The translations under genes and the position numbers were made by a program. DNA of 36,742 nucleotides from the NCBI GenBank assembly GCA_934463175.1, contig CAKSIW010000017.1, positions 1 to 36,742 on the forward strand, read 5' to 3'. Source of the DNA: an uncultured Clostridia bacterium (GTDB taxonomy: Bacteria; Bacillota; Clostridia; Monoglobales; Monoglobaceae). Shown here piece after piece: positions 1 through 9,076 of this stretch. The notes under the pieces were generated by a model that was not told the DNA's origin, searched no databases, and was given only the letters and a program-made list of their open reading frames with translations. Each line of letters begins with the position of its first letter. Within the stretch, counting starts at the first letter, position 1.

Positions 1-1
1 G

Positions 2-2203
2 GACAGCGTTGAGGAGGTTCTGGTTCAGGCAGGCTATGCCGACGTCGCAAAGGCATATATTCTCTACAGAAAGCTGCACGAGAAAATGCGCAACATGAAA
101 TCGACAATTCTTGACTATAAAGAGGTTGTGGACAATTATGTCAAGATTAACGACTGGAGAGTGAAGGAAAATTCAACCGTCACATATTCGGTCGGCGGAC
201 TCATTCTCAGCAACTCGGGCGCAATCACCGCGAACTATTGGCTGAGTGAGATTTATGATGAGGAAATTGCCGGAGCACACCGCAATGCGGATATTCACAT
301 TCATGACCTGTCAATGCTCACGGGATACTGCGCAGGCTGGTCGCTGAAGCAGCTCATTCAGGAGGGTCTCGGCGGTGTTGAAGGAAAAATCACGTCATCG
401 CCCGCAAGCCATCTTTCAACGCTCTGCAACCAGATGGTCAACTTCCTCGGAATCATGCAGAACGAATGGGCAGGCGCACAGGCATTCAGCTCGTTTGATA
501 CATACCTCGCACCGTTCGTTAAGGTTGACAACCTCACATATGACCAGGTTAAAAAATGCATCGAATCGTTCATATACGGCGTGAATACGCCGAGCCGCTG
601 GGGAACACAGGCACCGTTTTCCAACATAACGCTTGACTGGACAGTGCCGGCTGACCTTGCGGAGCTTCCTGCAATTGTCGGCGGACGCGAAATGGACTTT
701 AAATATAAGGACTGCAAACGAGAGATGGATATGGTCAACAAGGCATTCATCGAAACCATGATTGAGGGCGACGCGAACGGCAGAGGTTTTCAGTATCCGA
801 TTCCGACATATTCAATCACAAGCGACTTTGACTGGTCGGAAACCGAAAACAACAAGCTTTTGTTTGAGATGACATCAAAATACGGAACGCCGTATTTTTC
901 AAACTATATAAACAGCGAAATGGAGCCGAGTGACGTCCGCAGCATGTGCTGCCGTCTGCGCCTTGACCTGCGCGAGCTGAGAAAGAAATCGGGCGGCTTC
1001 TTCGGCAGCGGCGAGAGCACAGGCTCAGTCGGAGTTGTCACAATCAACATGCCGAGAATTGCATATCTTGCCGAAGATGAGAACGAATTCTTCAAGCGTC
1101 TGAACCGTCTTATGGACATTTCGGCAAGGTCGCTGAAAATCAAGCGCGAGGTCATCACAAAGCTTTTGGACGAGGGACTTTATCCCTACACAAAACGCTA
1201 TCTCGGCACGTTCAACAACCACTTTTCAACCATCGGTCTCATCGGCATGAACGAGGTGGGACTCAATGCGAACTGGATTCGCAAGGATATGACACACACC
1301 GAAACTCAGGAATTCACCAAAAAGGTTCTCAACCATATGCGCGACAGGCTGTCTGACTATCAGGAGAAATACGGTGATTTATATAACCTTGAGGCAACAC
1401 CTGCGGAGTCAACAACATACCGCCTTGCAAAACATGATGTCAAGAGATACCCCGACATCATCACGGCAGCGGAGGACGGCGGAACTCCGTACTACACCAA
1501 CAGCTCACATCTGCCTGTCGGATATACCGCCGATATTTTCGATGCGCTTGACATTCAGGACGAGCTGCAAACGCTCTACACCTCGGGAACCGTGTTCCAT
1601 GCGTTCCTTGGCGAAAAGCTGCCCGATTGGAAAGCGGCGGCAACGCTTGTCAGAAAAATTGCGGAAAACTATAAGCTGCCGTACTATACGCTTTCGCCGA
1701 CCTATTCGGTATGCAGGACTCACGGGTATCTGAACGGCGAGCAGAACACCTGCCCGATTTGCGGCGAAAGATGTGAGGTATACAGCAGAATCACGGGATA
1801 TTACCGCCCCGTTCGCAACTGGAATGACGGAAAGGCTCAGGAATATAAGGAAAGAAAGCTCTATGACATTGAACATTCTGTTATGAAGAACAGCCATGCG
1901 CGAAATACGGAGAATACGGAGAATGCGCCGTGCGAATGTGCAAACACCGCTGCGGACAGAAAAGCTAAGGTTTTGCTCTTCACCACAAAGACCTGCCCAA
2001 ACTGCCGTGTTGCGGCAAATATGCTTGAAAAGAGCGGAATTGGGTATAATAAAATTGATGCGGAGAAAAACGCAAAGCTGACCGAAAAATACGGCGTGAG
2101 ACAAGCACCGACACTGATTGCGATATACGACGGCGGCTTTGAAAAATTTGCGGGAGCGTCGGAGATTAAGAAATTCACCGAAGCGAAAACCGCAACAGCA
2201 TAG
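2..2203 (+). CDS. nrdD: Anaerobic (class III) ribonucleoside-triphosphate reductase with fused C-terminal glutaredoxin-like domain (5' end cut by the window)
   Basis: Glycyl-radical enzyme that reduces ribonucleotides to deoxyribonucleotides without oxygen. The frame is already open at base 2. The first residues (VEEVLVQAGYADVAKAYILY) look like the end of an ATP-cone, so the ATG at 86 is internal and the true start lies upstream. Visible motifs, numbered from that ATG: an active-site Cys in LTGYCAGW, MCCRLRLDL and GSGESTGSVGVV in the barrel, cysteines CRTHGYLNGEQNTCPICGERC for the zinc site, and RITGYYRPVRNW carrying the radical glycine. After a short linker, residues about 628-705 form a thioredoxin-fold domain with CPNC at 637-640 and a QAPTL cis-Pro loop. 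Ordinary NrdD proteins stop soon after the glycyl loop. The fused redoxin plus trxB 25 bp downstream points to the redoxin-dependent NrdD subtype rather than the formate-dependent one. That subtype call is an inference. The activase nrdG is not in the window. Confidence 0.96.
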   Translation, partial: DSVEEVLVQAGYADVAKAYILYRKLHEKMRNMKSTILDYKEVVDNYVKINDWRVKENSTVTYSVGGLILSNSGAITANYWLSEIYDEEIAGAHRNADIHIHDLSMLTGYCAGWSLKQLIQEGLGGVEGKITSSPASHLSTLCNQMVNFLGIMQNEWAGAQAFSSFDTYLAPFVKVDNLTYDQVKKCIESFIYGVNTPSRWGTQAPFSNITLDWTVPADLAELPAIVGGREMDFKYKDCKREMDMVNKAFIETMIEGDANGRGFQYPIPTYSITSDFDWSETENNKLLFEMTSKYGTPYFSNYINSEMEPSDVRSMCCRLRLDLRELRKKSGGFFGSGESTGSVGVVTINMPRIAYLAEDENEFFKRLNRLMDISARSLKIKREVITKLLDEGLYPYTKRYLGTFNNHFSTIGLIGMNEVGLNANWIRKDMTHTETQEFTKKVLNHMRDRLSDYQEKYGDLYNLEATPAESTTYRLAKHDVKRYPDIITAAEDGGTPYYTNSSHLPVGYTADIFDALDIQDELQTLYTSGTVFHAFLGEKLPDWKAAATLVRKIAENYKLPYYTLSPTYSVCRTHGYLNGEQNTCPICGERCEVYSRITGYYRPVRNWNDGKAQEYKERKLYDIEHSVMKNSHARNTENTENAPCECANTAADRKAKVLLFTTKTCPNCRVAANMLEKSGIGYNKIDAEKNAKLTEKYGVRQAPTLIAIYDGGFEKFAGASEIKKFTEAKTATA

Positions 2204-2228
2204 GCACACGAAAGGAAAAGCTTTTGAT

Positions 2229-3131
2229 ATGTATGATATAATTGTAATTGGCGGCGGCCCTGCGGGGCTGACCGCCGCACTGTATGCACTGAGAGCCGAA
2301 AAAAAGGTTCTTGTTCTGGAGGGACGCGGATTCGGCGGCCAGATTGCGTATACAAATGAAGTGGAGAACTATCCGGGAATCGCAAAGATGAGCGGTGCTC
2401 AGTTTGCCGATACACTTGTTGAACAGGTGATTTCGGCAGGCGGTGAAGTCAGCTTTGAAAATGCCGCGGAGATTCGCGGCGGAAGTATTAAAACCGTTGT
2501 GACCGACAGCGGTGAGCACGAGGCAAAAGCTGTGATTGCCGCAACGGGTGTCAGACACAGAAGGCTTAACGTTGAGGGTGAGGAACGGTTCATCGGCAGC
2601 GGAGTTTCGTTCTGTGCAGTGTGTGACGGCGCGTTCTACAGAGGAAAAAGGGTTGCGGTCGTCGGCGGCGGAAACACCGCTGTTGAAGATGCGATTTATC
2701 TTGCGGACATTGCCGAAAAGGTATATCTGATTCATCGGCGTGATGAATTTCGCGCAGAGCCGAGCCTTGTGCGCCGAATGCAGGAGGCTGAAAATATTGA
2801 GACGGTTCTTGATTCGACCGTCACGGAAATCCGCGGCGATGAGCTTTTATCGGAGATTGAGGTTCGGAATATTAAGACCGATATGCGGACAATCCTTGCC
2901 GTGAACGGAGTTTTTGAGGCTGTCGGGCAGCTTCCGCAGAATGAAATCTTTAAAGGTGTTTTGGAGCTTTCCGGGGACGGATATATTGTGGCAGGTGAGG
3001 ACTGTGTGACAAGCACTGCCGGAATATTTGCGGCAGGAGATTGCCGCACAAAAAACGTGCGCCAGCTGACAACGGCAGTCGGAGACGGTGCGGCTGCAGC
3101 GGTTGCGGCATGTGAATATGTATCTTTTTAA
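2229..3131 (+). CDS. trxB: Thioredoxin reductase (NADPH, FAD)
   Basis: 300-residue flavoprotein of normal family length that passes electrons from NADPH through FAD and a redox disulfide to a thioredoxin or glutaredoxin-like partner. It shows the FAD-binding GGGPAG at residues 8-13, the redox pair C129-A-V-C132 followed by DGAFYRGK, the NADPH-binding VGGGNTAVEDA, the HRRDEFRA loop and the C-terminal FAD motif GIFAAGDC. An upstream in-frame extension to 2118 overlaps nrdD and has no homologous character. The ATG at 2229, preceded by AAAGGA at 2211-2216, is the start. It follows nrdD by 25 bp, so the two are very likely co-transcribed, and the redoxin domain at the end of NrdD is its probable substrate. 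Confidence 0.95.
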   Translation: MYDIIVIGGGPAGLTAALYALRAEKKVLVLEGRGFGGQIAYTNEVENYPGIAKMSGAQFADTLVEQVISAGGEVSFENAAEIRGGSIKTVVTDSGEHEAKAVIAATGVRHRRLNVEGEERFIGSGVSFCAVCDGAFYRGKRVAVVGGGNTAVEDAIYLADIAEKVYLIHRRDEFRAEPSLVRRMQEAENIETVLDSTVTEIRGDELLSEIEVRNIKTDMRTILAVNGVFEAVGQLPQNEIFKGVLELSGDGYIVAGEDCVTSTAGIFAAGDCRTKNVRQLTTAVGDGAAAAVAACEYVSF

Positions 3132-3132
3132 C

Positions 3133-3379
3133 GGGGGAGTTTCCCCTGCGACCCCTCTTTTTCAAGGCTTTGCCTTGAAGGATCGGGCGGCTGCGCAGCC
3201 GCAGACACGGTTTGCAAACCGTCCGAAAAGCCTTCCTCCCGGAAGATTGAGCCATGCCTTTTTATGAAACAAACCCTAAACTTCTTTTTCTGAGGTGGAT
3301 TTTCCCGCAAAAAAGGGGGCTTGGTGGCAATTCCCCCATAAAAAGGAATTTTTTAAAAAATAAATGGGGGCATAGCCCT
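3133..3379. repeat. Stack of short palindromes in the trxB-acetyltransferase gap
   Basis: The 259-bp space after trxB contains consecutive perfect or near-perfect inverted repeats: GGGGAGTTTCCCC near 3134-3146, TTCAAGGCTTTGCCTTGAA at 3161-3179, GCGGCTGCGCAGCCGC at 3187-3202, ACGGTTTGCAAACCGT at 3207-3222, CTTCC/GGAAG at 3232-3245, and GGGGGCATAGCCC around 3367-3378. No gene is visible in it. The leading part matches, in the same orientation, the last bases of the window (from 36712), so this is probably a dispersed intergenic element. It may also end trxB transcription, but no hairpin here is followed by a clean T-run, so I do not call a terminator. Confidence 0.7.
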
Positions 3380-3390
3380 CATATTAATTT

Positions 3391-3906
3391 TTAAAAAAGC
3401 TTTTCCATCCACACCATATCATACCAACGTTCAAACTTAAATCCGCACCTGTGAAACCGTCCTGCCAACACATACCCCATATGCTCATGAAAACGCACGC
3501 TGTCCGCGGTTAAATATTCATCATCATGCTCCGTATATGCAATGCACGCATAAAGATTCAATATGCCGCGCGACTTCAGCTCCTCCTCCAGTGCCTCATA
3601 AAGCCGCCTTCCGATGCCGTTCCGCCTTGCGCCGCGCTTCACATAAACCGACACCTCAACCGAACGGTCATATGCCGCACGCGCCTTGAAAACCCCTGCA
3701 TAGGCATACCCCAGAATCTCGCCGCCGCTTTCCGCAACAAGATACGGATACCGCGCAAGCGTTCCGCGGATTCTTTCTTCAAACTCCTCCGCGCTCGGCA
3801 CATCATACTCAAATGTTATCGCCGTTTCCCTCACATACGGCGCATATATCGCAAGCAGCTTCTCCGCATCCTCCGGCACGGCAAATCTGATTTTTATTTC
3901 TTCCAT
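3391..3906 (-). CDS. GNAT family N-acetyltransferase (phosphinothricin acetyltransferase-like)
   Basis: 171-residue single-domain acetyltransferase. The protein opens with IRFAVPEDAEKLLAIYAPYV and carries the acetyl-CoA pyrophosphate loop RRNGIGRRLYEAL, then YACIAY, SVRFHEHMGY and a C-terminal RWYDMVWME. This order is typical of the Pat/YwnH branch, whose members acetylate small amines such as phosphinothricin or methionine sulfone/sulfoximine. The real substrate here cannot be told from sequence. The ATG at 3906 is preceded by AAGGAG at good spacing. It is transcribed on its own, divergently from murJ, and is the only minus-strand gene in the left third of the window. Confidence 0.88.
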   Translation of the reverse strand: MEEIKIRFAVPEDAEKLLAIYAPYVRETAITFEYDVPSAEEFEERIRGTLARYPYLVAESGGEILGYAYAGVFKARAAYDRSVEVSVYVKRGARRNGIGRRLYEALEEELKSRGILNLYACIAYTEHDDEYLTADSVRFHEHMGYVLAGRFHRCGFKFERWYDMVWMEKLF

Positions 3907-3977
3907 ATCACATTCTCCTTTTCTTCCTCCATTTTACCGCAAAATTTCAATAAATTCAATATAAATTTTGATTGTGC

Positions 3978-4006
3978 TTTACTTTTTGTATAAAATGTGG
4001 TAAAAT
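3978..4006 (+). promoter_or_regulatory. Putative housekeeping promoter of the murJ operon
   Basis: In the divergent gap between the acetyltransferase and murJ, TTTACT (3978-3983) is followed after 17 bp by TAAAAT (4001-4006), close to the sigma-A consensus. An alternative pair, TTGATT (3968-3973) and TATAAA (3989-3994), has only 15 bp between boxes. The TTG start of murJ follows about 30 bp later. Confidence 0.5.
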
Positions 4007-4036
4007 AATTTTAACTGCTTTTAAGGAAGTGATTTC

Positions 4037-5593
4037 TTGAAAAATTCTTCGTCTGCCAAAGCCGTCCGCACAATCGGCTTTATGGCTGTTATAATATTCT
4101 GCGCAAAGTTTATGGGACTTCTGCGCGAAACTCTGATTGCAAGCGTATACGGTCAGGGATATGCCTCCGATGTTCTGAACACGTCAACACAAATTCCTCT
4201 TTTGTTTTTTGACATGACGCTCGGAGTTGCAATTCTCTCGACCTTTGTTCCCGTTTTCAATAAATTTCTCGAATGCGACGGGCGCGAACGCGCGCTCAGC
4301 TTTGCAAACACATTCATGACCGTGGTCACTGCATTTGCCGCAGTCTCCGCAGCTCTCGGAATGATTTTCGCAAAACCGCTCGTTCACCTCATGGTGCCGG
4401 GATATGACGCTGCCAAGGTCGCGGAAACCGCACAGCTCCTGCGCATTCTGTTTCCGTCCATAATATTCACCGCAGCAGCATACACCGCTGTCGGGATTCT
4501 TCAATCCTTCGGCGAATTTAACATTCCGTCAATCATCAGCGTGGTTTCAAACCTCATTATGATTCTGTATCTGCTCCTTGCAGGAAACCGCTTCGGGCTT
4601 GTCGGAGTCATTGTGTCAATGGTGGCGGCGTGGGCGTCACAGCTCATTGTTCAGCTTCCAAAGCTCCGCAAATTCGGCTTTCGTTTCCGTCCGCAGCTCA
4701 ATTTCCGTGACGAGGGAATTGCCGAGGCGGCTCGGCTTGCCGTTCCCGTCCTCATCAGCTCATGGGTTCAGCCCCTCTGTGTTGTCATCAACATGGCATT
4801 CGGCTCGGCAATGGGCGACGGCGCGGTTTCGGGTCTCAACTGGGCAAACAAAATCTACATCATCATTGTCGGCGTTTTTGCATATGCAATCACAAACTTC
4901 ATCTTTCCCCGTCTGTCGCGGCAAAGCGCAGGAGAGGACAACGGTGCATTCGCCGAAACCACAAGAATCTCGGTCGGCTGGGTCATTTTCATAATCGGCT
5001 ATGTCTCCGCAATGTTCATCGCACTGAACCGCCCCGTCATCAAGGTTGTTTTTGAACGCGGCGAGTTTACCGCGGAAAACACGGCTCTCACGGCAGGCGC
5101 ACTCATGTTCTATTCCTTCGGAATGGTCGGATATGCAATATGCGAAATCCTGAACAAGAGCTTTTACGCAATCCGCGACGGAAAAACGCCCATGTATGTC
5201 TCAATCTTCGGTGTCGTGGTGAATCTCGTGTCGGCTTTCATATTTGTACGTCTGTGCCGTCTTGAAGTCCGCGGTCTGGCTCTCGCAAGCGCGGTCAGCT
5301 CTCTGGCAATGGCGGCGGTTCTTCTGATTATGATTAACAAGCGAAAGAAAAACGTCATAACGGCGCACTTTGCGGTTAACTTCGCAAAGGTGCTGGTTTG
5401 CGGCGCGGCAAGCGCGGCTCTTGCGTTTTATATATACGGTGCGGTGTCGGGTCTCGGCGGCGACGGCACGGCGGCGGCTTTGCTCAAGCTCTGCATATCG
5501 GCTCTGCCTGCACTTTTGGTTTATGTGATTCTCGGATTCATACTCAAAATTGATGAAATAAAACAGCTTGGGAGGTTTCGCCATGAACAGTAA
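4037..5593 (+). CDS. murJ: Lipid II flippase MurJ (MviN family)
   Basis: 518-residue polytopic membrane protein of normal MurJ length with about 14 hydrophobic segments spread along the chain. MurJ moves lipid-linked peptidoglycan precursor across the cytoplasmic membrane; related MOP-superfamily members flip other lipid-linked glycans. The opening AVRTIGFMAVIIFCAKFMGLLRE and the DVLNTSTQIP segment are characteristic. The start is a TTG at 4037, supported by AAGGAAG seven bases upstream and by the absence of a better ATG. The gene overlaps the next one by 11 bp, so translation is likely coupled. Because every downstream gene concerns surface polysaccharide, it might serve that pathway instead of, or as well as, peptidoglycan. 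Confidence 0.93.
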   Translation: MKNSSSAKAVRTIGFMAVIIFCAKFMGLLRETLIASVYGQGYASDVLNTSTQIPLLFFDMTLGVAILSTFVPVFNKFLECDGRERALSFANTFMTVVTAFAAVSAALGMIFAKPLVHLMVPGYDAAKVAETAQLLRILFPSIIFTAAAYTAVGILQSFGEFNIPSIISVVSNLIMILYLLLAGNRFGLVGVIVSMVAAWASQLIVQLPKLRKFGFRFRPQLNFRDEGIAEAARLAVPVLISSWVQPLCVVINMAFGSAMGDGAVSGLNWANKIYIIIVGVFAYAITNFIFPRLSRQSAGEDNGAFAETTRISVGWVIFIIGYVSAMFIALNRPVIKVVFERGEFTAENTALTAGALMFYSFGMVGYAICEILNKSFYAIRDGKTPMYVSIFGVVVNLVSAFIFVRLCRLEVRGLALASAVSSLAMAAVLLIMINKRKKNVITAHFAVNFAKVLVCGAASAALAFYIYGAVSGLGGDGTAAALLKLCISALPALLVYVILGFILKIDEIKQLGRFRHEQ

Positions 5594-7481
5594 CGGCTAT
5601 TTTCTGACCATGTGGCTTGCCCTGTGGAACGGATGCATTAAAAAAAGCGTTCTCTATAAAGTGCTTTGCGCAATCTATTCGTTCATCTCGGAAAGCTGGC
5701 GCAAAAGCGTCATCACAAATTGGTTCAGACGCACATTTTTTGCCGAAAATGCGGCAGCTTCAAGTCTTGCGGGGAAAATCGCTTTTTCGCCGTTTGCACT
5801 GCTGGATTTTCTGCGGAGCAAATATCACGAAACATTGAACGCTCAAAAGGACAGAAGCATCGTTGTCCGCACCTGCAAATACTATCTTCACAATCTGCTT
5901 GCGCTCAATCTGCGCTTCATCGGAGCATTTGTGTTTGCGGCATCGGCAGCTGACCTTGCAATCTCCGCATTCCGCGGCGGCGGCTTCATGCTGAACGTCA
6001 TTTCCATGGCAATCGGCGCGGCATTATATTTCCTTGATATTAATGTCACAAGCCTGCTTCGCGGCTCGCTTCTTGTGCGCTTCATCGGCAGCTGTCTCGG
6101 AACACAGTTCTCATTCAATTTCTTCTATGTGACAAAATGCGAGGGCGGCAGACGCATATACTGCGCCGCGCTGTTCGGCGTGCTGACGGGTCTTGTGTGC
6201 GGCTTTCTGGCACCGCTTTATGCCGCGGCTTTTGCACTCGGTCTGTGGTTTGTGTTCATGGTGTTTTATAAGGTTGAATTCGGCGTCTTTGCCGCAGTAT
6301 TTCTCGCACCGCTCATTCCGACCATGGCACTTGTCGGTCTTTCGTTTCTTTGCCTTGCGTCGCTGATTGTCCGCGCGCTGACCTCAAAAAGATTTGAGTG
6401 GCGCACAGACGGCGTGGGTCTCATGGTGCTTGTCATGCTGATTGTATATTTCATTGCGGCGGTCACATCGTTCTCTCCCGTAAAAAGCCTTCAGATCTGG
6501 GCGGTTTATTTCGCATTCATGATATTCTATTTCGTGATTGTCAACACCGTTCGGACAAGAAAACAGCTGACCGACCTTCTGACCGTATTTTCAATCTCAG
6601 GGCTGCTTGTCTGCGTATACGGAATAATGCAGTATGTGTTCGGCTGGAACACGGCGCAGGCATGGATTGACGAGGAAATGTTCGAGGACATCAAAATGCG
6701 CATATATTCAACGCTCGGCAACCCGAACGTTCTCGGGGAATATATTCTTCTTGTTCTCCCCGTCACAATAAGCCTTATGTGGACAAAGCGCGGCACGGCT
6801 GCAAAGCTGACCTATGCCGCATTCTCTGCGGTTCTCGGCGCGGCACTGATTCTGACATTTTCGCGCGGCTGCTGGCTCGGGATTATGTTCTCGGCGGCGG
6901 TGTTCATCACCTTTGCCGCAGGCAAGCTCTGGGGACTGGCTCTGATTGCACTCCCCGTCGTTCCGATGATCCTGCCCGAAAGCATAATCAAGCGTTTTAC
7001 GAGTATCGGCGACATGAAGGACTCCTCCACGTCATACAGAGTGTTCATCTGGATGGGAACGCTCCTCATGCTCCGCGATTTCTGGCTGACGGGAATCGGA
7101 CCCGGAACGGAGGCATTCACCCAGGTTTACCCGTTCTATTCCTACAGCTCAATCGTTGCACCCCATTCTCACAATCTGTTCCTTCAGATCATCACCGAAT
7201 CGGGCGTGATTGGAATATCGGCATTTCTGATTTTGCTCATTCTGTTTGCAAAACGTCTGACGGTCGGCTATCAGACCGAGGGCAAGGGCGGCGCGCTTTC
7301 CGTCATGATTGTCGGAATCGGCTCGGCGGCAGCAGGCTTTTTGCTTCAGGGAATGTTCGACAACTGCTTCTATAACTACAGAGTGTTTATGATTTTTTGG
7401 GCGGTGATTGCACTCGGCATATCCGCCGCGAATATTGCAAAAACCGAAAAAAAGAATATGGAGGTTGAAACGAATGCTTAA
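5583..7481 (+). CDS. O-antigen ligase/polymerase-like membrane protein (Wzy_C type)
   Basis: About 632 residues with many hydrophobic helices. The family signature region is in the second half: STLGNPNVLGEYILLVLPV, then ILTFSRGCWLGI, and a large extracytoplasmic loop ending in SIVAPHSHNLFLQIITESGV. These are typical of O-antigen ligases and Wzy-like polymerases, which join or transfer lipid-linked glycans outside the membrane. The first roughly 200 residues form an extra N-terminal region with its own membrane segments that I do not recognise. I chose the ATG at 5583 (GGAGG at 5571-5575, 7-bp spacing) over an upstream TTG at 5568, which lies on the Shine-Dalgarno itself. It overlaps murJ and the following glycosyltransferase (8 bp). 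Confidence 0.85.
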   Translation: MNSNGYFLTMWLALWNGCIKKSVLYKVLCAIYSFISESWRKSVITNWFRRTFFAENAAASSLAGKIAFSPFALLDFLRSKYHETLNAQKDRSIVVRTCKYYLHNLLALNLRFIGAFVFAASAADLAISAFRGGGFMLNVISMAIGAALYFLDINVTSLLRGSLLVRFIGSCLGTQFSFNFFYVTKCEGGRRIYCAALFGVLTGLVCGFLAPLYAAAFALGLWFVFMVFYKVEFGVFAAVFLAPLIPTMALVGLSFLCLASLIVRALTSKRFEWRTDGVGLMVLVMLIVYFIAAVTSFSPVKSLQIWAVYFAFMIFYFVIVNTVRTRKQLTDLLTVFSISGLLVCVYGIMQYVFGWNTAQAWIDEEMFEDIKMRIYSTLGNPNVLGEYILLVLPVTISLMWTKRGTAAKLTYAAFSAVLGAALILTFSRGCWLGIMFSAAVFITFAAGKLWGLALIALPVVPMILPESIIKRFTSIGDMKDSSTSYRVFIWMGTLLMLRDFWLTGIGPGTEAFTQVYPFYSYSSIVAPHSHNLFLQIITESGVIGISAFLILLILFAKRLTVGYQTEGKGGALSVMIVGIGSAAAGFLLQGMFDNCFYNYRVFMIFWAVIALGISAANIAKTEKKNMEVETNA

Positions 7482-8595
7482 GGTTCTTCAGGTGTGCTCC
7501 GACACAAACATCGGCGGCGCGGGAAAATGCATTCTGACATATCTTGCTCATTGCGACAAAAGCCGATTTGACACTGCGGTTGTGCTTCCCGTCGGAAGCC
7601 TTCTGAAGCCGCACGTTGAAGCTCTCGGATTTCCCGTGTTTGAGGTTGACGCAATGGCTGACAAGTCGCTCGATTCCAAGGCGGTCAGAAAGCTTCTCGG
7701 AGTTTTCCGCAGCTTCAAGCCCGACATTGTCCACACCCACGCAAGCATGGCGGCACGAATCGCCGCACGGCTTTTCGGTGCAAAGGTTGTTTTCACGCGT
7801 CACAGCGTGTTTCCGCCGTCTCCGCGGCTCACGCACGGCTTGGGCAAGCTTGTCTGCGGTGCTGCCAACAATCTGACCGCGGACAAAATCATCGCGGTTG
7901 CAGAGGCGGCAAAGCAGAATGTCATCGATACGGGCGCAAGCGAAAAGAAAATTGAGGTTGTGCTGAACGGTGTTGAGCCTCTGCGCGCCTATTCCGAAAC
8001 GGAGCTTGCCGCGCTGAAAAAGAAATTCGGCGTTCCCGACGGATATTATTCCGCGGCAATTGTCGCACGGCTTAACGAGGTCAAGGGTCACAAATATTTT
8101 GTTGAAGCGGCGAAAAAGCTTGCCGAAACGGGAATCCCGATTAAATTCTTCATCGCGGGAACGGGAGATATGGCAGAGAAAATCCGCACACAGATATTGT
8201 CCGAGGGTCTTGAGGACAGCGTGATTATGCTCGGATTTCTCGACAATGTTGAGCCGCTGATGAATCTCATTGACGTTCAGGTGAACTGCTCCTTCGGCAC
8301 AGAGGCAACAAGCCTTTCCCTGCTGGAAGGAATGAGTCTCGGCAAGCCTGCCGTTGTCACCGATTTCGGCGGAAACCCCGGTGTCATCAGCGACGGCGAA
8401 AACGGTTTTATCGTTCCGACGCATGACGCGGACGCGCTCGCGGAAAAGCTCAGAGAATTGCTGACCGACAGTGCGCTGTATGCGCAGATGTGCGAAAATG
8501 CCAAGCGGATTTTCAACGAAAAATTTACAGCTCAAAAATATGCTGAAAATATAGAAAAGATATACCTTGAACTGGGAGGAAAACAAAATGGATAA
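7474..8595 (+). CDS. Glycosyltransferase family 4 (GT-B fold)
   Basis: 373 residues, retaining glycosyltransferase that adds a sugar from a nucleotide-sugar donor to a glycan or lipid acceptor at the inner face of the membrane. The N-terminal domain shows KVLQVCSDTNIGGAGK and DIVHTHASMAARIAARL. The C-terminal donor-binding domain shows AAIVARLNEVKGHKYF and EATSLSLLEGMSLGKPAVVT, where the paired acidic residues are the EX7E motif. The ATG at 7474 has ATGGAGG at 7458-7464. A longer in-frame version from 7408 would run back into the polymerase gene and adds nothing family-like. It ends in an 8-bp overlap with the next gene. The sugar and acceptor are unknown. Confidence 0.9.
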   Translation: MLKVLQVCSDTNIGGAGKCILTYLAHCDKSRFDTAVVLPVGSLLKPHVEALGFPVFEVDAMADKSLDSKAVRKLLGVFRSFKPDIVHTHASMAARIAARLFGAKVVFTRHSVFPPSPRLTHGLGKLVCGAANNLTADKIIAVAEAAKQNVIDTGASEKKIEVVLNGVEPLRAYSETELAALKKKFGVPDGYYSAAIVARLNEVKGHKYFVEAAKKLAETGIPIKFFIAGTGDMAEKIRTQILSEGLEDSVIMLGFLDNVEPLMNLIDVQVNCSFGTEATSLSLLEGMSLGKPAVVTDFGGNPGVISDGENGFIVPTHDADALAEKLRELLTDSALYAQMCENAKRIFNEKFTAQKYAENIEKIYLELGGKQNG

Positions 8596-9076
8596 ACCAA
8601 AATTTAATTTTATTGACGCCTTGCTCATTCTGCTGATTGTCGCAATCATCGCGGTCGGCGCAAGTTTTGCCGCAAACCGCCGCACGGGCAAATCGGACGG
8701 TGAAGCCGCAGTGACGGTGGAATACCGTGTTCAGTTCACTCAGGCACAGCCCTCACTCGGAGAAGCATTCAAAAAGGCAGCCGAGGGCGGCGAAACCGTT
8801 TGGGTGAGCGAAAAGGAACGTGCGGAAGCACTCCTTGTTTCAGCCGAGGTCACACCCGCAAAAAAGATAAACACCGACCTTGAAGGCGAAAAGCTCGTTG
8901 AGGCGGAAAGTCCCGATTTGTGCGACATAACCGTGACACTCCGTTCTTCCGGCACTGAAAACGAAAAGCAAATCACAGCAGGCAGCGTTCCGATTCATGT
9001 CGGTGAAGAGGTCTCCGTCAAGGGCAAGGGAATTGCCGGCTACGGATATATCATTGACCTGAAAAAAGCCGACTGA
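8588..9076 (+). CDS. DUF4330-like membrane-anchored protein, copy 1 (divergent)
   Basis: 162 residues: a single N-terminal transmembrane helix (about residues 9-30, IDALLILLIVAIIAVGASFA) and an extracytoplasmic domain of about 130 residues. The N-terminal pattern (basic/aromatic start, then NFIDALLILL) parallels the next-but-one gene, whose start KLFGKVSIIDIIVIL is the usual DUF4330 opening, so I read them as a tandem pair of diverged paralogs. Function is unknown. The position between a glycosyltransferase and an ABC exporter suggests a part in polysaccharide assembly or export. The ATG at 8588 has GGGAGG at 8575-8580 and overlaps the preceding stop by 8 bp. Confidence 0.7.
   Translation: MDKPKFNFIDALLILLIVAIIAVGASFAANRRTGKSDGEAAVTVEYRVQFTQAQPSLGEAFKKAAEGGETVWVSEKERAEALLVSAEVTPAKKINTDLEGEKLVEAESPDLCDITVTLRSSGTENEKQITAGSVPIHVGEEVSVKGKGIAGYGYIIDLKKAD

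Noticed and set aside
3132..3390. Rho-independent terminator after trxB
   Set aside because: Several hairpins exist but none is followed by a convincing T-run on the plus strand, so the element is listed as a repeat only.
7387..8691. 434-codon minus-strand frame opposite the glycosyltransferase
   Set aside because: It is an antisense shadow of a strongly supported gene, with no recognisable domain. The same holds for other long antisense frames such as 1505-2209 and 18296-19048.
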